This document shows positions 1-8,785 of a stretch of 64,000 nt of DNA, in pieces. The translations under genes and the position numbers were made by a program. The DNA comes from CBDFKQ01 sp965248855 (GTDB lineage: Bacteria; Bacteroidota; Bacteroidia; Cytophagales; 172606-1). The stretch lies in the NCBI GenBank assembly GCA_965248855.1, contig CBDFKQ010000011.1, forward strand, positions 1-64,000. The letters are read 5' to 3'. Position 1 is the first letter of the stretch, and every line of letters begins with the position of its first letter. Under the pieces are notes generated by a model. It was not told where the DNA came from. It did not search any database and was given only the letters and a program-made list of their open reading frames with translations.

Positions 1-545
1 AATTTAAAATAAGGATGCCAACCTATCCCAAACGGAAAATTTATATCGCCAAAATTTAACACACTAAAAGTTACATTAAATTCTCCCGAGGATGATAGGG
101 TATAAAGCAAATTTATATTAAAATTAAAAGGGAAGCCGGGGTTTATTTTATCATTTTGGAAGTTTAATTCTATCGAAATCTTTGATGAAGTTGAAACAAT
201 ATCTGTTACTTCAAATACTTCATTATAAACAATTCCGTGAAGGCTGTTATTTAAAGGTAACTCATTAATTTCCAACCGGTAAATTTTGTTTTCAAAACTA
301 TATTTTCCGTCTTCTATTCTGCCAGGGAAAGGAAATAAGATGCTGCTTTTATATTTATTATTGTCCGGTAATTCCGATTCATCAACCCCGTCGATTATGT
401 TATATATTTTTTTGTTTTTTGATAAACATAATTCCTGAATAATTGCCCCTCTGCTGGGTATAACAGAGAAGTAATCCCCTGATTGTTCATTCAAAAGAAT
501 TATTCTTTTGAAACCGGCAAAAGTATCTTCCTTTATAACAAACAT
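1..545 (-). CDS. Aldose 1-epimerase family protein (C-terminus outside window)
   Basis: The frame is open from an ATG at 545 to the window edge and gives 181 residues of a galactose mutarotase-like protein. These enzymes interconvert the alpha and beta anomers of aldoses in the cytoplasm. Visible family marks are an early RGAIIQEL stretch, a GRIEDGKYSF segment, NNSLHGIVYN with the conserved His, and GIGWHPYFK near the cut end, which holds the second conserved His. The protein begins directly at the beta-sandwich with no signal peptide. The catalytic Glu of the family would lie in the missing part. The start lies about 28 bases beyond the terminator hairpin of the gene behind it, so its promoter must be very short or overlap that hairpin. 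I am confident of the superfamily but not of the sugar. Confidence 0.85.
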   Translation of the reverse strand, partial: MFVIKEDTFAGFKRIILLNEQSGDYFSVIPSRGAIIQELCLSKNKKIYNIIDGVDESELPDNNKYKSSILFPFPGRIEDGKYSFENKIYRLEINELPLNNSLHGIVYNEVFEVTDIVSTSSKISIELNFQNDKINPGFPFNFNINLLYTLSSSGEFNVTFSVLNFGDINFPFGIGWHPYFK

Positions 546-572
546 TTTCTTTATTTTTTTTAAAATAATATT

Positions 573-607
573 AAAAAGCCTGTTCAAAAAAAATGAACAG
601 GCTTTTT
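573..607 (-). terminator. Rho-independent terminator of the TerB-like gene
   Basis: A perfect 14-bp inverted repeat (573-586 with 594-607, 7-base loop) lies 46 bases beyond the stop of the TerB-like gene. The stem ends in an A run on one side and a T run on the other, so it could act in both directions. Confidence 0.8.
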
Positions 608-652
608 AAATTTTACTAAATATAATATTAAAATATAAATGCAACTCAATTA

Positions 653-1096
653 TTAAGCTCCTTTATTTTTTATAACAATTACTTCAATAATTTTAAGTGC
701 TAAATCATCAGAAATTTTTAAAGATCTTTGCATTAATTCCAATGTCCTTTTCTCACTCTGAGTTACTTCTCCATCAGAAAGAATCATGTCGACAATATTG
801 GCAAATACCATTGAACGCAAGCTTGTAGAAATCCTGTCGGCAGCAAAGTTTATTATTTTTTCTTCACTTCCCACAGCTTCAAAAAGTGATTTCATTCTTT
901 GCAGCCACTCATGGGTATCTGCCCCGGCAAACATTTTCTTATGAATCATTATATCGAGAGCCAGATTAATTTCGCTGCTGCTAGTTTTACCATCAGAAGT
1001 AATACCTGCATACAATAATGCTAAGAAACCTTCATATTCGCTGCTGATCGGGTTGCTTGCATCTGATTGCGAAATTGCTTTGTCAAAGATGCTCAT
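653..1096 (-). CDS. TerB-like family protein
   Basis: This 147-residue all-helical protein resembles the TerB domain, named after tellurite resistance proteins and found in many bacterial proteins of unclear role. Two repeats of the kind seen in TerB are visible: an ADG-like segment (AGITSDGKTSSSEINLAL) and a second one (MILSDGEVTQSEKRTLE), each with acidic residues that could bind a metal. There is no signal peptide or membrane segment, so it is probably cytoplasmic. It is transcribed alone, divergently from kmo, and ends at its own terminator. No tellurium resistance genes lie nearby, so I would not infer tellurite resistance. Confidence 0.7.
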   Translation of the reverse strand: MSIFDKAISQSDASNPISSEYEGFLALLYAGITSDGKTSSSEINLALDIMIHKKMFAGADTHEWLQRMKSLFEAVGSEEKIINFAADRISTSLRSMVFANIVDMILSDGEVTQSEKRTLELMQRSLKISDDLALKIIEVIVIKNKGA

Positions 1097-1397
1097 ATTA
1101 TACTCGCGTTTAAGTGGGTGAATATTTACGATTTAATGCCTTGCTCCGGCAATTATACTTAATTTTTACAAACTTACATAATAAAGGTAAATTTCTTAAT
1201 TTTATTTATATAATAATATGTAAAATCAATGCTCCGGATATTTAATAAAAAGTATGGTTGATATATCTATTTAATTAATTAATGTTGCGCACGAAATAAT
1301 TTTGGAACAAAGGATTTACATGATAATAGTCTTAAATATTATTGTTCATAATATCAGTCAATAACCTTAATGAATTAAAATATAAGTTTATAAAAAA
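1097..1397. other. Divergent intergenic region between TerB-like gene and kmo
   Basis: This stretch of 301 bases must hold the promoters of both divergent genes. A TAATTTTG box fitting the phylum's -7 element lies near 1300, but I see no -33 partner at the usual distance. No small gene or RNA is visible. Confidence 0.5.
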
Positions 1398-2771
1398 ATG
1401 TTAATGAAAAAAAATATTTCTGTTATGGGGTCAGGCTTGGTAGGAGCAATGGTTGCCGTAATTTTAAACAGAAAAGGGAATAATGTTACCGTTTTTGAAA
1501 AACGGCCTGACCTCAGAAAAATAAAATGGGAAGATGGGAGAACGATAAACCTTGCCTTAAGTGAAAGAGGGTGGAATGCAATAAGAATATTGGGCTTAGA
1601 GGAGAAAGTGAAAGACATTGCCATTCCGATGCCGGGGAGGATGATTCATGATATAAATGGTAAAACTATTTTTCAACCTTATGGAAAAGAAAACGAAGCT
1701 ATTTATTCTATATCAAGAGGATTGCTCAATGAATTAATAATGAATATTGCTGAAAAGGAAGGAGTAAGATTTGTGTTTGAACAAAAATGTGAACATGTTG
1801 ACCTCGAACACTCCATTATTTATTTAAATAACATCGATACAGATGAACAACAGGCAATAAAATCGGATATAATAGTAGGAGCCGATGGTGTTTTTTCAAT
1901 TGTAAGAAGTATGATGCAACGGACTAATCGATTTAATTATAATCAACAATATATTGAACATGGCTACAAGGAATTAACCATACCCGCCGATGATTTAAAT
2001 AATTGGAAAATAGAAAAGAATGCACTCCATATATGGCCAAGAGGAAATTTTATGTTCATAGCATTGCCTAATACTGATGGAACATTTACCGGAACTTTAT
2101 TTTTTCCTTATGAAGGAGATATTTCGTTTGATCAACTAAAAAGTGAGAAAGAAATTCAACAATTTTTCAAAGATTTTTTCCCTGATGTGATTAATTTAAA
2201 TCCTAATATTGTAAAAGAGTATTTAAAAAACCCTACATGCGCCCTGGTAAACATTAGTTGTTATCCATGGGTTTATAAAGATAACATTTTCCTTATTGGC
2301 GATGCCGCACACGGAATTGTTCCCTTTTATGGACAGGGCATGAATGCCGGTTTTGAAGATTGTGTTGTTTTGAATGAATTACTTGACGAAATTAATACCA
2401 ATTGGCATGAAACCCTCATTAAATACCAAACATTAAGAAAAATAAATGCAGATGCTATTGCTGACTTAGCACTTGGTAACTTTATAGAAATGCGGGATAA
2501 AGTATCGGATGAACGTTTTTTATTACGAAAAAAAATAGAAGCTCATATTCACACACGCTACCCTGCTTTGTGGATTCCTCTTTATACCATGATTGCCTTT
2601 CATCATGATATTTCTTATTCTGAAGCGCAAAAGATAGGGATACAACATGATGAAATTATGAAAACTATAATGAATATAAAGAATATTGAAAAGGTATGGG
2701 AAAAGTTGGATTATTTACCATATTTGAATAACTTATTGACTATCAATTTAAATAATCTAAATAAAGATTAA
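1398..2771 (+). CDS. kmo: Kynurenine 3-monooxygenase
   Basis: This flavoprotein uses NADPH and O2 to turn L-kynurenine into 3-hydroxykynurenine, in tryptophan breakdown or the aerobic kynurenine route to NAD. It has 457 residues, the normal length. The FAD-binding GSGLVG motif is at residues 11-16, a VGADG segment is near 161, and the second FAD motif GDAAHGIVPFYGQGMNAGF starts near residue 301. The C-terminal stretch with YTMIAFHHDISYSEA is typical of this enzyme as opposed to other aromatic hydroxylases. Two ATGs (1398 and 1404) are possible starts. MKKNISVMG from 1404 matches the family start slightly better. No other kynurenine pathway gene is in the window, so the destination of the product cannot be read here. 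Confidence 0.92.
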   Translation: MLMKKNISVMGSGLVGAMVAVILNRKGNNVTVFEKRPDLRKIKWEDGRTINLALSERGWNAIRILGLEEKVKDIAIPMPGRMIHDINGKTIFQPYGKENEAIYSISRGLLNELIMNIAEKEGVRFVFEQKCEHVDLEHSIIYLNNIDTDEQQAIKSDIIVGADGVFSIVRSMMQRTNRFNYNQQYIEHGYKELTIPADDLNNWKIEKNALHIWPRGNFMFIALPNTDGTFTGTLFFPYEGDISFDQLKSEKEIQQFFKDFFPDVINLNPNIVKEYLKNPTCALVNISCYPWVYKDNIFLIGDAAHGIVPFYGQGMNAGFEDCVVLNELLDEINTNWHETLIKYQTLRKINADAIADLALGNFIEMRDKVSDERFLLRKKIEAHIHTRYPALWIPLYTMIAFHHDISYSEAQKIGIQHDEIMKTIMNIKNIEKVWEKLDYLPYLNNLLTINLNNLNKD

Positions 2772-2804
2772 ATTTAATTATAATTATTTTTTTTTATAAT
2801 GCTA

Positions 2805-2834
2805 TTGCATATTAAATAAATTGACCTACTTTTG
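2805..2834 (+). promoter_or_regulatory. Bacteroidota-type promoter of tRNA-Asp
   Basis: TTG at 2805-2807, 19 bases, then TACTTTTG at 2827-2834 matches the -33 and -7 consensus of the phylum's primary sigma factor exactly. The tRNA starts 29 bases downstream. Confidence 0.75.
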
Positions 2835-2862
2835 CATCACTTTTTAACGAAGTAAACAAAAC

Positions 2863-2936
2863 GGAGTGGTAGTTCAGCTGGTTAGAATGCCTGCCTGTCA
2901 CGCAGGATGTCGCGGGTTCGAGTCCCGTCCATTCCG
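2863..2936 (+). tRNA. tRNA-Asp (anticodon GTC)
   Basis: The 74 bases fold as a complete cloverleaf. The acceptor stem pairs 2863-2869 with 2929-2935 and includes one G-T pair; the discriminator base is G at 2936. The anticodon stem is 2890-2894 with 2902-2906, with anticodon GTC at 2897-2899. The T arm contains GGTTCGAGTCC. CCA is not encoded. Its 3' end borders the remains of an integrase gene, so it probably served as an attachment site. Confidence 0.97.
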
Positions 2937-2961
2937 CTTGTAACGAACGAGTTACATAATT

Positions 2962-3003
2962 AAAAACGGTTAATTGCCCTTTTATTGGGTATTAACCGTT
3001 TTT
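2962..3003 (+). terminator. Terminator after tRNA-Asp
   Basis: A 13-bp inverted repeat (2962-2974 with 2991-3003) is followed by a T-rich run, 25 bases after the tRNA. The loop contains a second small complementary pair (GCCC with GGGT) that would extend the stem. Confidence 0.8.
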
Positions 3004-3018
3004 TGTTTTTTATTCCTA

Positions 3019-3100
3019 TTTCACTTTATTACCCTTGTTTCCGTTTCATTTCACTTTTTGTTTTGCCTTTATTTCACTTTTTAACCATTTGTTTCACTTG
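3019..3100. repeat. Four direct TTTCACTT repeats beside the tRNA
   Basis: The word TTTCACTT occurs four times in the same direction, starting at 3019, 3049, 3072 and 3092. The first three copies extend to TTTCACTTT. They lie between the tRNA terminator and the start of the decayed recombinase. Short direct repeats of this kind next to an integrase gene can be arm-type binding sites of a tyrosine recombinase, but this is inference. Confidence 0.5.
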
Positions 3101-3102
3101 TC

Positions 3103-3425
3103 ATGAAAGCTCGATAAGGTAATCACATTTATATTCAACCTCTGGCTTCTTCATTGATAAGTTCAATATATATGAGGATTATAGTTAATCGAAAAAAAAT
3201 CTGAACTAACTACCGGCTTTAAGATAGAACCTAAATTTTGGGATGAATCCAAACAACGAGCAGATTAAAGATAGTATCAATAATCGCATTTAGCCTCTTT
3301 AGGAAATAAATAAATGAGATTGTTTTAAATTAGAACTACATAAAAGAATTGTATCATCTACAATAATCAAAAAAAGCTTACGGGTAAAGATAAAATTATC
3401 ACCTAACTTTTAGAATAAATTGATT
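3103..3425 (+). pseudogene. Decayed tyrosine recombinase (phage-type integrase) N-terminal part
   Basis: No intact frame remains, but pieces of the N-terminal arm-binding domain of a Bacteroidota tyrosine recombinase can be read in order. They are SIYMRIIVNRKKI from 3163 up to a TGA at 3202, then TGFKIEPKFWDESKQRAD from 3212 to a TAA at 3266, then, one frame over, KDSINNRI followed by stops and INK, and LELHKRIVSSTI further on. In living members the order is P-IYLRI-VNGKR-EISTG, then a PK-WD segment, then N-IN. The catalytic domain with its R-H-R-Y residues is not recognisable downstream. The position directly after tRNA-Asp is where such elements insert. The boundaries given are approximate. 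Confidence 0.6.
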
Positions 3426-3690
3426 ATTGTCTTACCACATTAGAAAAAATCACAAGAGCATGCTAATTATACAAAAAATTGATAGGCGAAAGCTCAATTA
3501 TGTATAGGCCACAAATGAGTATCGTCAACCTTATCCTTTCCTTTATTCATGTAATCATCCCGACAGAAAGGCTATGAAAAATTATTATCAAAAGGAAAGA
3601 GAAATAATTACATGCTTAAGGTTAAAAGCATGACACCCGGAACGAGAATAAATTTTTTTGCCTGTATGACAGTCATTGAATTTAAATATA

Positions 3691-3873
3691 TTATTTATTA
3701 TGACTCAAAGATGATAAATGAGCTGAGATCTTTTTTCTTAAATCTTCCCCTGCGGCTTTTATTCGTTCCTGTTCGGACAACATCTGTTGGATAATACTTC
3801 TCTGTTCTATTGCTCTTTCCCAAGCATTATTTGTTTCGGGTACAACAGGCTCAATAGGTTTAGGGCGATCCAT
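3691..3873 (-). CDS. Small hydrophilic protein, possibly real
   Basis: The 60-codon ORF has a plausible composition: a proline-rich start (RPKPIEPVVPE) followed by a charged, probably helical segment (EQRSIIQQMLSEQERIKAAG). It has no signal peptide or membrane segment. A TACTTTCG box that nearly fits the -7 promoter element lies about 40 bases upstream, but I see no clear -33 partner. It sits within mobile-element debris and could be a leftover gene of that element. I recognise no family, and it could be a chance ORF. Confidence 0.35.
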   Translation of the reverse strand: MDRPKPIEPVVPETNNAWERAIEQRSIIQQMLSEQERIKAAGEDLRKKISAHLSSLSHNK

Positions 3874-4323
3874 AATTTTTTATAAAAACAGGTTTATTCC
3901 GAAAGTAAATACGTTAAATATAAGAAAAGTAACTAGATATATTATAATGTAAAAACTTCCTCCGGTTTAAAATTGTTAAAGGTATTGCCTTGTTTAAAAG
4001 CTAATTTCATAATATTTAGAAATAAGTATTGTTTTAATGTTCAACAATTACATCAGATAAATTAAAATAGATTTTTTAAGCCATTTTATTTATCACTTTT
4101 TAGATCTTTCAGGAAATGATTTTCGTAAGTTTTGTAGAACTATTTCTTATCTATACCTAAAAATATAAAAGAAGAGTAAATTACTTAGCCGATATAAAAT
4201 AAAAAATAGAAGTTGAAAAATAAGCCTGAGGAAAAACATTTGTTATTGCTTTTTAACTAACAAAAAGACTTCTTCAAGAGAAATAAATTAATTAATTTGA
4301 CAATATTAATATTTTTATTTTAC

Positions 4324-4358
4324 TTGACATTAAATACAATACGACAATAATATTTTTG
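4324..4358 (+). promoter_or_regulatory. Possible promoter of the WbqC-like gene
   Basis: TATTTTTG at 4351-4358 fits the -7 element and a TTG lies at 4324-4326, but the 24-base spacer is longer than usual. The start codon is 36 bases downstream. Confidence 0.35.
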
Positions 4359-4393
4359 TAAAATTATTTTACTTAAATGATTTTACATTAAAA

Positions 4394-5044
4394 ATGAAAA
4401 TATTAACCGAATTACATTATTTACCCGGAATTGAGTATTTTGTTAATTTATTGATTGCAGAAGAAATTGTAATTGAAGCTTGCGAAAATTTTCAAAAGCA
4501 AACTTATAGAAATCGCTGTAATATATTAGGAGCAAATAAAATTGAACGTTTAGTTATTCCTGTTAAACATAATACCGGTAAAATTTCAATACGTGATGTT
4601 CAAATAGATTATAACCAACGATGGTCATCTGTTCATTTGAGAGCAATCTATTCGGCTTATGGAAAATCGCCTTTTTTTGATTATTATGTTTTAGATTTTG
4701 AAAATGTTTTTAATAAAAACCACAAATTTCTATTTGATTTTAATTTAGACATGCTGACAGTTTGTCTTAAAATATTAAAATTAAATAAAAAAATAAACTT
4801 TAGTGAAAATTACCAAAGTGCTGATAATAATGGGCAGATTGATTTAAGGGACATTATTAAAGCTAAAGGAAATACCTTTAATAGTTTATATTTTAAAGCT
4901 TTCCCATACATTCAGAATTTTGGCAAACATTTTGTCTCAGGTTTAAGTATTATTGATCTTTTGTTTTGCGAAGGTAATTATGCAATTGATATTTTAAGGC
5001 AATCAATGTACTCCAACGAACAAAACTCCGATTTTCAGTGTTAA
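4394..5044 (+). CDS. WbqC family protein
   Basis: This 216-residue cytoplasmic protein belongs to the WbqC family, named after a gene in O-antigen clusters. Members are found in many Bacteroidota and their reaction is not established. Family marks are the opening LHYLPGIEYF, then IEACENFQKQTYRNRC, an LVIPVKH strand, and a central W-S-HL segment followed by FFDYY. In many related genomes a WbqC-like gene lies next to a signal peptidase; here it stands alone between the integrase scar and clpC. A hairpin follows the stop. The start is fixed by the conserved N-terminal strand beginning at the first Met. Confidence 0.8.
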   Translation: MKILTELHYLPGIEYFVNLLIAEEIVIEACENFQKQTYRNRCNILGANKIERLVIPVKHNTGKISIRDVQIDYNQRWSSVHLRAIYSAYGKSPFFDYYVLDFENVFNKNHKFLFDFNLDMLTVCLKILKLNKKINFSENYQSADNNGQIDLRDIIKAKGNTFNSLYFKAFPYIQNFGKHFVSGLSIIDLLFCEGNYAIDILRQSMYSNEQNSDFQC

Positions 5045-5060
5045 CATGTTATTATGAAAA

Positions 5061-5095
5061 TATAATTTTAAGATTTACGCATAAATAAAATTATA
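5061..5095 (+). terminator. Probable terminator of the WbqC-like gene
   Basis: A 10-bp inverted repeat (5061-5070 with 5086-5095) begins 17 bases after the stop. It is all A and T, so it would be a weak stem. Confidence 0.4.
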
Positions 5096-5165
5096 TTTAT
5101 ACAACCAATTTACAAACACCGTTTAAAAAGTATCAATTGTAATTTATTTTAATTAAGTTTCTTTT

Positions 5166-7700
5166 ATGGAGGCAAAATTTTCAAACAGAGTTAAAGAAGT
5201 AATTGCTTTAAGTAGGGAAGAGGCGTTGAGATTAGGGCATGATTATATTGGGACAGAACATTTATTACTTGGCATGATAAGAGAAGGTGAAGGCGTTGCT
5301 ATAGGCTTGATGAAAAAGCTTGGCATCGCTCTTGAAGAACTTCGCTCCACCATTGAACAACTTACAAAAGGTTCTGCATTACACAATATTAAAAATCTTG
5401 CAAACATCCCATTAACACGTCAATCAGAAAAAGTTTTAAAAATAACTTATCTGGAAGCCAAATATTTTAAAAGCCAAGTGATAGGAACCGAACATTTACT
5501 GTTATCTATTCTTCGTGATGAAGATAATTTGGCAACTCAAATACTTCATAAATTTGATGTGAGTTATGATGTAGTTAAGGAATTATTAGAATATCATACA
5601 TCCTCACCTCGTGCAGATGCTAATGATACAGATGATAATGATGATGATAATGCAAGAATGTTTGGTAGTGGCGGAACAGGAACAGGTGGAACGCGTGAAG
5701 GTAATAGAGGAGCAACAGAAAAATCCAGAACTCCTGTTTTAGATAATTTTGGTCGCGATTTAACAAAAATGGCAGAAGCCGGAAAACTTGATCCAATTGT
5801 AGGAAGAGAAAAAGAAATTGAAAGAGTTGCACAAATCCTTTCACGCCGTAAAAAAAATAATCCCATTCTAATTGGAGAACCCGGAGTTGGTAAAACTGCA
5901 ATTGCAGAAGGACTGGCTTTAAGAATCGTTCAGAAAAAAGTATCCAGAGTATTATTTGGAAAAAGAGTAGTAACTCTTGATTTAGCTTCCTTAGTTGCCG
6001 GCACAAAATACCGTGGCCAATTTGAAGAAAGGATGAAAGCAGTAATGAATGAATTAGAAAAATCACCTGAAGTAATTCTATTTATTGATGAATTACACAC
6101 TATTGTAGGTGCAGGTGGTGCTTCCGGTTCATTAGATGCTTCTAATATGTTTAAACCTGCATTGGCTCGTGGAGATATACAATGTATAGGTGCAACTACA
6201 CTTGACGAGTATCGTCAATACATTGAAAAAGATGGTGCATTGGCCCGTCGTTTTCAATTAGTAATGGTTGATGCCACAACTGTGGATGAAACGATTGAAA
6301 TATTAAATAACATTAAAGATAAGTATGAGGATCACCACCATGTAACTTATACTCAAGAAGCTATAGAAGCTTGCGTAAAAATGTCTGACAGATATATTTC
6401 AGATCGTTTTTTGCCTGATAAAGCTATTGATGTATTGGATGAAGCAGGTGCAAGGGTTCATATAAATAATATTACTGTTCCTGAAGATATTTTAACTTTA
6501 GAAGAACAAATTGAAAATATTAAAAAAGAAAAAAATCAGGTAGTAAAAAGCCAACGATACGAGGAAGCAGCTCAGTTAAGAGATCGCGAAAAAAGATTGA
6601 TTGATCAATTAGAAAGAGCGAAATTAAATTGGGAAGAAGATACAAAACAAAAACGCTATTCTGTAAAAGAAGAAAATGTTGCTGAAGTGATTGGTATGAT
6701 GACCGGAATTCCGACCAATAGAATTGGTCAGAATGAAGGTATTAAATTACTGAACATGGGTGAGGAGTTAAAAGGTAAAGTAATTGGACAGGATGAAGCG
6801 ATTTCTAAATTAGTAAAGGCAATTCAACGAACCAGAGTTGGATTGAAAGATCCAAAAAAACCAATAGGCTCATTTATTTTCTTGGGTCCGACAGGGGTTG
6901 GTAAAACTGAATTAGCTAAAGTACTTTCAACATATTTATTTGATAAAGATGATTCTTTAGTAAGAATAGATATGAGTGAGTATATGGAGAAATTTAGTGT
7001 ATCGCGTTTAGTTGGTGCGCCTCCGGGATATGTTGGTTATGAAGAAGGGGGTCAGTTAACTGAAAAAATTCGTCGAAAACCATATTCTGTTGTATTATTG
7101 GATGAAATTGAAAAAGCCCATCCGGATGTTTTCAATTTACTTTTGCAAGTACTTGACGATGGTATTTTAACTGATGGATTAGGAAGAAGGGTTGATTTTA
7201 GAAATACTATCATAATAATGACTTCTAATATTGGAGCCAGAGATTTAAAAGACTTTGGTGCAGGAATTGGTTTTTCAACGAAAGCGAAAGGTGATGCAGG
7301 GGATGAATTGATGAAATCAACAATTCAAAATGCTTTGCGAAAAGCTTTTTCTCCTGAATTTTTAAATCGTTTGGATGATGTGATTGTATTTAATAATTTA
7401 TTAAGACAAGACATTCATAAAATTATTGAGTTAAGCTTAGGTAAATTATTCGGTCGTTTAACAGCTTTGGGATATAAAATTGAATTGACTGAAAATGCAA
7501 AAGATTTTCTTGCAGAAAAAGGATATGACCCACAATATGGAGCAAGGCCTTTAAACAGAGCAATTCAAAAATATCTTGAAGACCCGGTTGCTGAAGAAAT
7601 TTTAAAAGGTGAAGCCAAAGAAGGCGATACAATAATGGCAGATTATGAAGGAACTGGCGAAGTACTAACCATTAAAGTTTTAAGTAAGGAAGTTGCATAG
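5166..7700 (+). CDS. clpC: ATP-dependent Clp protease ATP-binding subunit ClpC
   Basis: ClpC is a hexameric AAA+ unfoldase that feeds damaged or regulated proteins to the ClpP peptidase in the cytoplasm. The 844 residues show the full plan: two Clp N repeats (about 1-145), an Asp- and Gly-rich linker, the first AAA+ module with Walker A GEPGVGKTA at about 237 and Walker B LFIDELH near 304, a UVR-like coiled segment near 445-485, and a second module with GPTGVGKTE near 574 and VVLLDEIEKAH near 642. The tripeptide IGF near residue 701, the ClpP-docking loop, is present, so it should be a protease partner and not a ClpB-type disaggregase. No clpP lies nearby. A terminator follows directly. Confidence 0.95.
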   Translation: MEAKFSNRVKEVIALSREEALRLGHDYIGTEHLLLGMIREGEGVAIGLMKKLGIALEELRSTIEQLTKGSALHNIKNLANIPLTRQSEKVLKITYLEAKYFKSQVIGTEHLLLSILRDEDNLATQILHKFDVSYDVVKELLEYHTSSPRADANDTDDNDDDNARMFGSGGTGTGGTREGNRGATEKSRTPVLDNFGRDLTKMAEAGKLDPIVGREKEIERVAQILSRRKKNNPILIGEPGVGKTAIAEGLALRIVQKKVSRVLFGKRVVTLDLASLVAGTKYRGQFEERMKAVMNELEKSPEVILFIDELHTIVGAGGASGSLDASNMFKPALARGDIQCIGATTLDEYRQYIEKDGALARRFQLVMVDATTVDETIEILNNIKDKYEDHHHVTYTQEAIEACVKMSDRYISDRFLPDKAIDVLDEAGARVHINNITVPEDILTLEEQIENIKKEKNQVVKSQRYEEAAQLRDREKRLIDQLERAKLNWEEDTKQKRYSVKEENVAEVIGMMTGIPTNRIGQNEGIKLLNMGEELKGKVIGQDEAISKLVKAIQRTRVGLKDPKKPIGSFIFLGPTGVGKTELAKVLSTYLFDKDDSLVRIDMSEYMEKFSVSRLVGAPPGYVGYEEGGQLTEKIRRKPYSVVLLDEIEKAHPDVFNLLLQVLDDGILTDGLGRRVDFRNTIIIMTSNIGARDLKDFGAGIGFSTKAKGDAGDELMKSTIQNALRKAFSPEFLNRLDDVIVFNNLLRQDIHKIIELSLGKLFGRLTALGYKIELTENAKDFLAEKGYDPQYGARPLNRAIQKYLEDPVAEEILKGEAKEGDTIMADYEGTGEVLTIKVLSKEVA

Positions 7701-7722
7701 GATTTAAATAATTTATAAAAAG

Positions 7723-7750
7723 AACTGCAAATTTATTTGCAGTTTTTTTT
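7723..7750 (+). terminator. Terminator of clpC
   Basis: AACTGCAAA pairs with TTTGCAGTT across a small loop, followed by a run of T, 22 bases after the clpC stop. Confidence 0.85.
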
Positions 7751-7782
7751 TGTCTTAGAATTATTTTATTTGGTTTAATATA

Positions 7783-7811
7783 TTGATTTTTAAGCTATTA
7801 TTTTAAATTTG
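7783..7811 (+). promoter_or_regulatory. Promoter of the phytanoyl-CoA dioxygenase-like gene
   Basis: TTG at 7783-7785, 18 bases, then TAAATTTG at 7804-7811 fits the Bacteroidota -33/-7 consensus. The start codon lies 57 bases downstream. Confidence 0.6.
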
Positions 7812-7868
7812 AAAAATATTATCTTATTTTTTCAGTTTTTAAAAAACAAACATTAAAACAGATTCTAT

Positions 7869-8720
7869 ATGAATGTTGCTAAATCTACCATATTAGGGAA
7901 AGACAGGAGAGACGGAAATTTATATAAAATTACTCAGGAAGAAATTCTTCAATTTAAGAATGATGGTTATCTAATTCTTAATGATCTTTTAAATGAAGAT
8001 GAACTTCAAACGATAGATCCATGGTTTGAACATTTTATTTCCGGTAAAGAACCTAATATGGGAAAAGATTTTTGTGATATGAGTCAACCTTATGGAACAC
8101 CTATAGAAGAATTTCGATTGGTAAATGCAATGTTACCAAGTAAATACAGACCGGAATTAATAAATAATATTTTTTTTCAAATTGCCCAGAGCATTGCTGA
8201 TCAATTATATGATGGAGTTGCAAAAATGGATTATGAACAGTTTCTTGCAAAAAAACCTAATAAAACCCAAGCTGAATTTGCAATGCATCAGGATTTAGGT
8301 TATTGGCCTAAAACCAAAAATACGTGGACAGCCACTTTTTCTTTAGCAATGAATGATGCGACAATTGATAATGGTTGTTTACAAGTTGTTCCGGGATCAA
8401 ATAATGAACCATCTCTAAGAATTCATCAACCTAAAGAATATGATAACAAATCAGATAAAAAAAATAATAGAGACGAATCTCACACATTGGTTATTGAAAC
8501 AAACCCGGCTGATGTAATTGTTTATTTACCGGTTAATAGAGGCAGCATTACTATTCATGATGAAAGAATTGTTCATGGATCAGGAGGAAATAACACAAAT
8601 GAATGGAGAAAAACCTATGTTATGGCATTTAGAGATGAAAATACAATAGAAGAAGAACGCTCTATCGGTTTTACACATTCCCATAATGATATTGTAAATT
8701 GGGAAAAAATAATTAAATAG
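7869..8720 (+). CDS. Phytanoyl-CoA dioxygenase (PhyH) family protein
   Basis: The 283-residue protein is a non-haem Fe(II)/2-oxoglutarate oxygenase of the PhyH family. These enzymes hydroxylate small molecules such as acyl-CoAs, ectoine or secondary metabolites; the substrate here cannot be told. The iron ligands are visible as H140 and D142 in AMHQDLGYW and H236 in RIVHGSG, with an Arg shortly after in EWRKTYVM that would hold 2-oxoglutarate. CLQVVPGSN in the middle is a family hallmark. It has no signal peptide and is probably cytoplasmic. It is monocistronic, between its own promoter and a hairpin shared with fabF, so context gives no clue to the substrate. Confidence 0.85.
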   Translation: MNVAKSTILGKDRRDGNLYKITQEEILQFKNDGYLILNDLLNEDELQTIDPWFEHFISGKEPNMGKDFCDMSQPYGTPIEEFRLVNAMLPSKYRPELINNIFFQIAQSIADQLYDGVAKMDYEQFLAKKPNKTQAEFAMHQDLGYWPKTKNTWTATFSLAMNDATIDNGCLQVVPGSNNEPSLRIHQPKEYDNKSDKKNNRDESHTLVIETNPADVIVYLPVNRGSITIHDERIVHGSGGNNTNEWRKTYVMAFRDENTIEEERSIGFTHSHNDIVNWEKIIK

Positions 8721-8785
8721 AGATTATTAAAAAATATCTTAATAATAACAGAACAGATTTTACGGATTTCATCTAACGGTGAACA

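Larger units (their letters stand above)
3426..4393. other. Gene-poor debris after the recombinase remnant
   Basis: Nearly a kilobase with stops in all frames, apart from one 60-codon minus-strand ORF described separately. A short inverted repeat (ATTACATG and its complement) flanks 3549-3614. I find no second copy of the tRNA 3' end, which would mark the far end of an element. This looks like residue of a lost or degraded insertion. Confidence 0.5.

Noticed and set aside
653..1096. Tellurite resistance locus
   Set aside because: Only a lone TerB-like protein is present; no other ter genes are near, and the domain occurs in many unrelated settings.
3612..3794. 60-codon plus-strand ORF in the integrase debris
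   Set aside because: It overlaps the minus-strand 60-codon ORF, has no promoter or family signal and an unlikely composition; probably chance.
2937..5165. Second attachment site (repeat of the tRNA-Asp 3' end)
   Set aside because: I looked for another copy of the tRNA end within the next kilobases and found none.
5594..6066. Long minus-strand ORFs opposite clpC
   Set aside because: They are shadows of the conserved clpC frame, with skewed Leu/Phe-rich composition and no features of their own.
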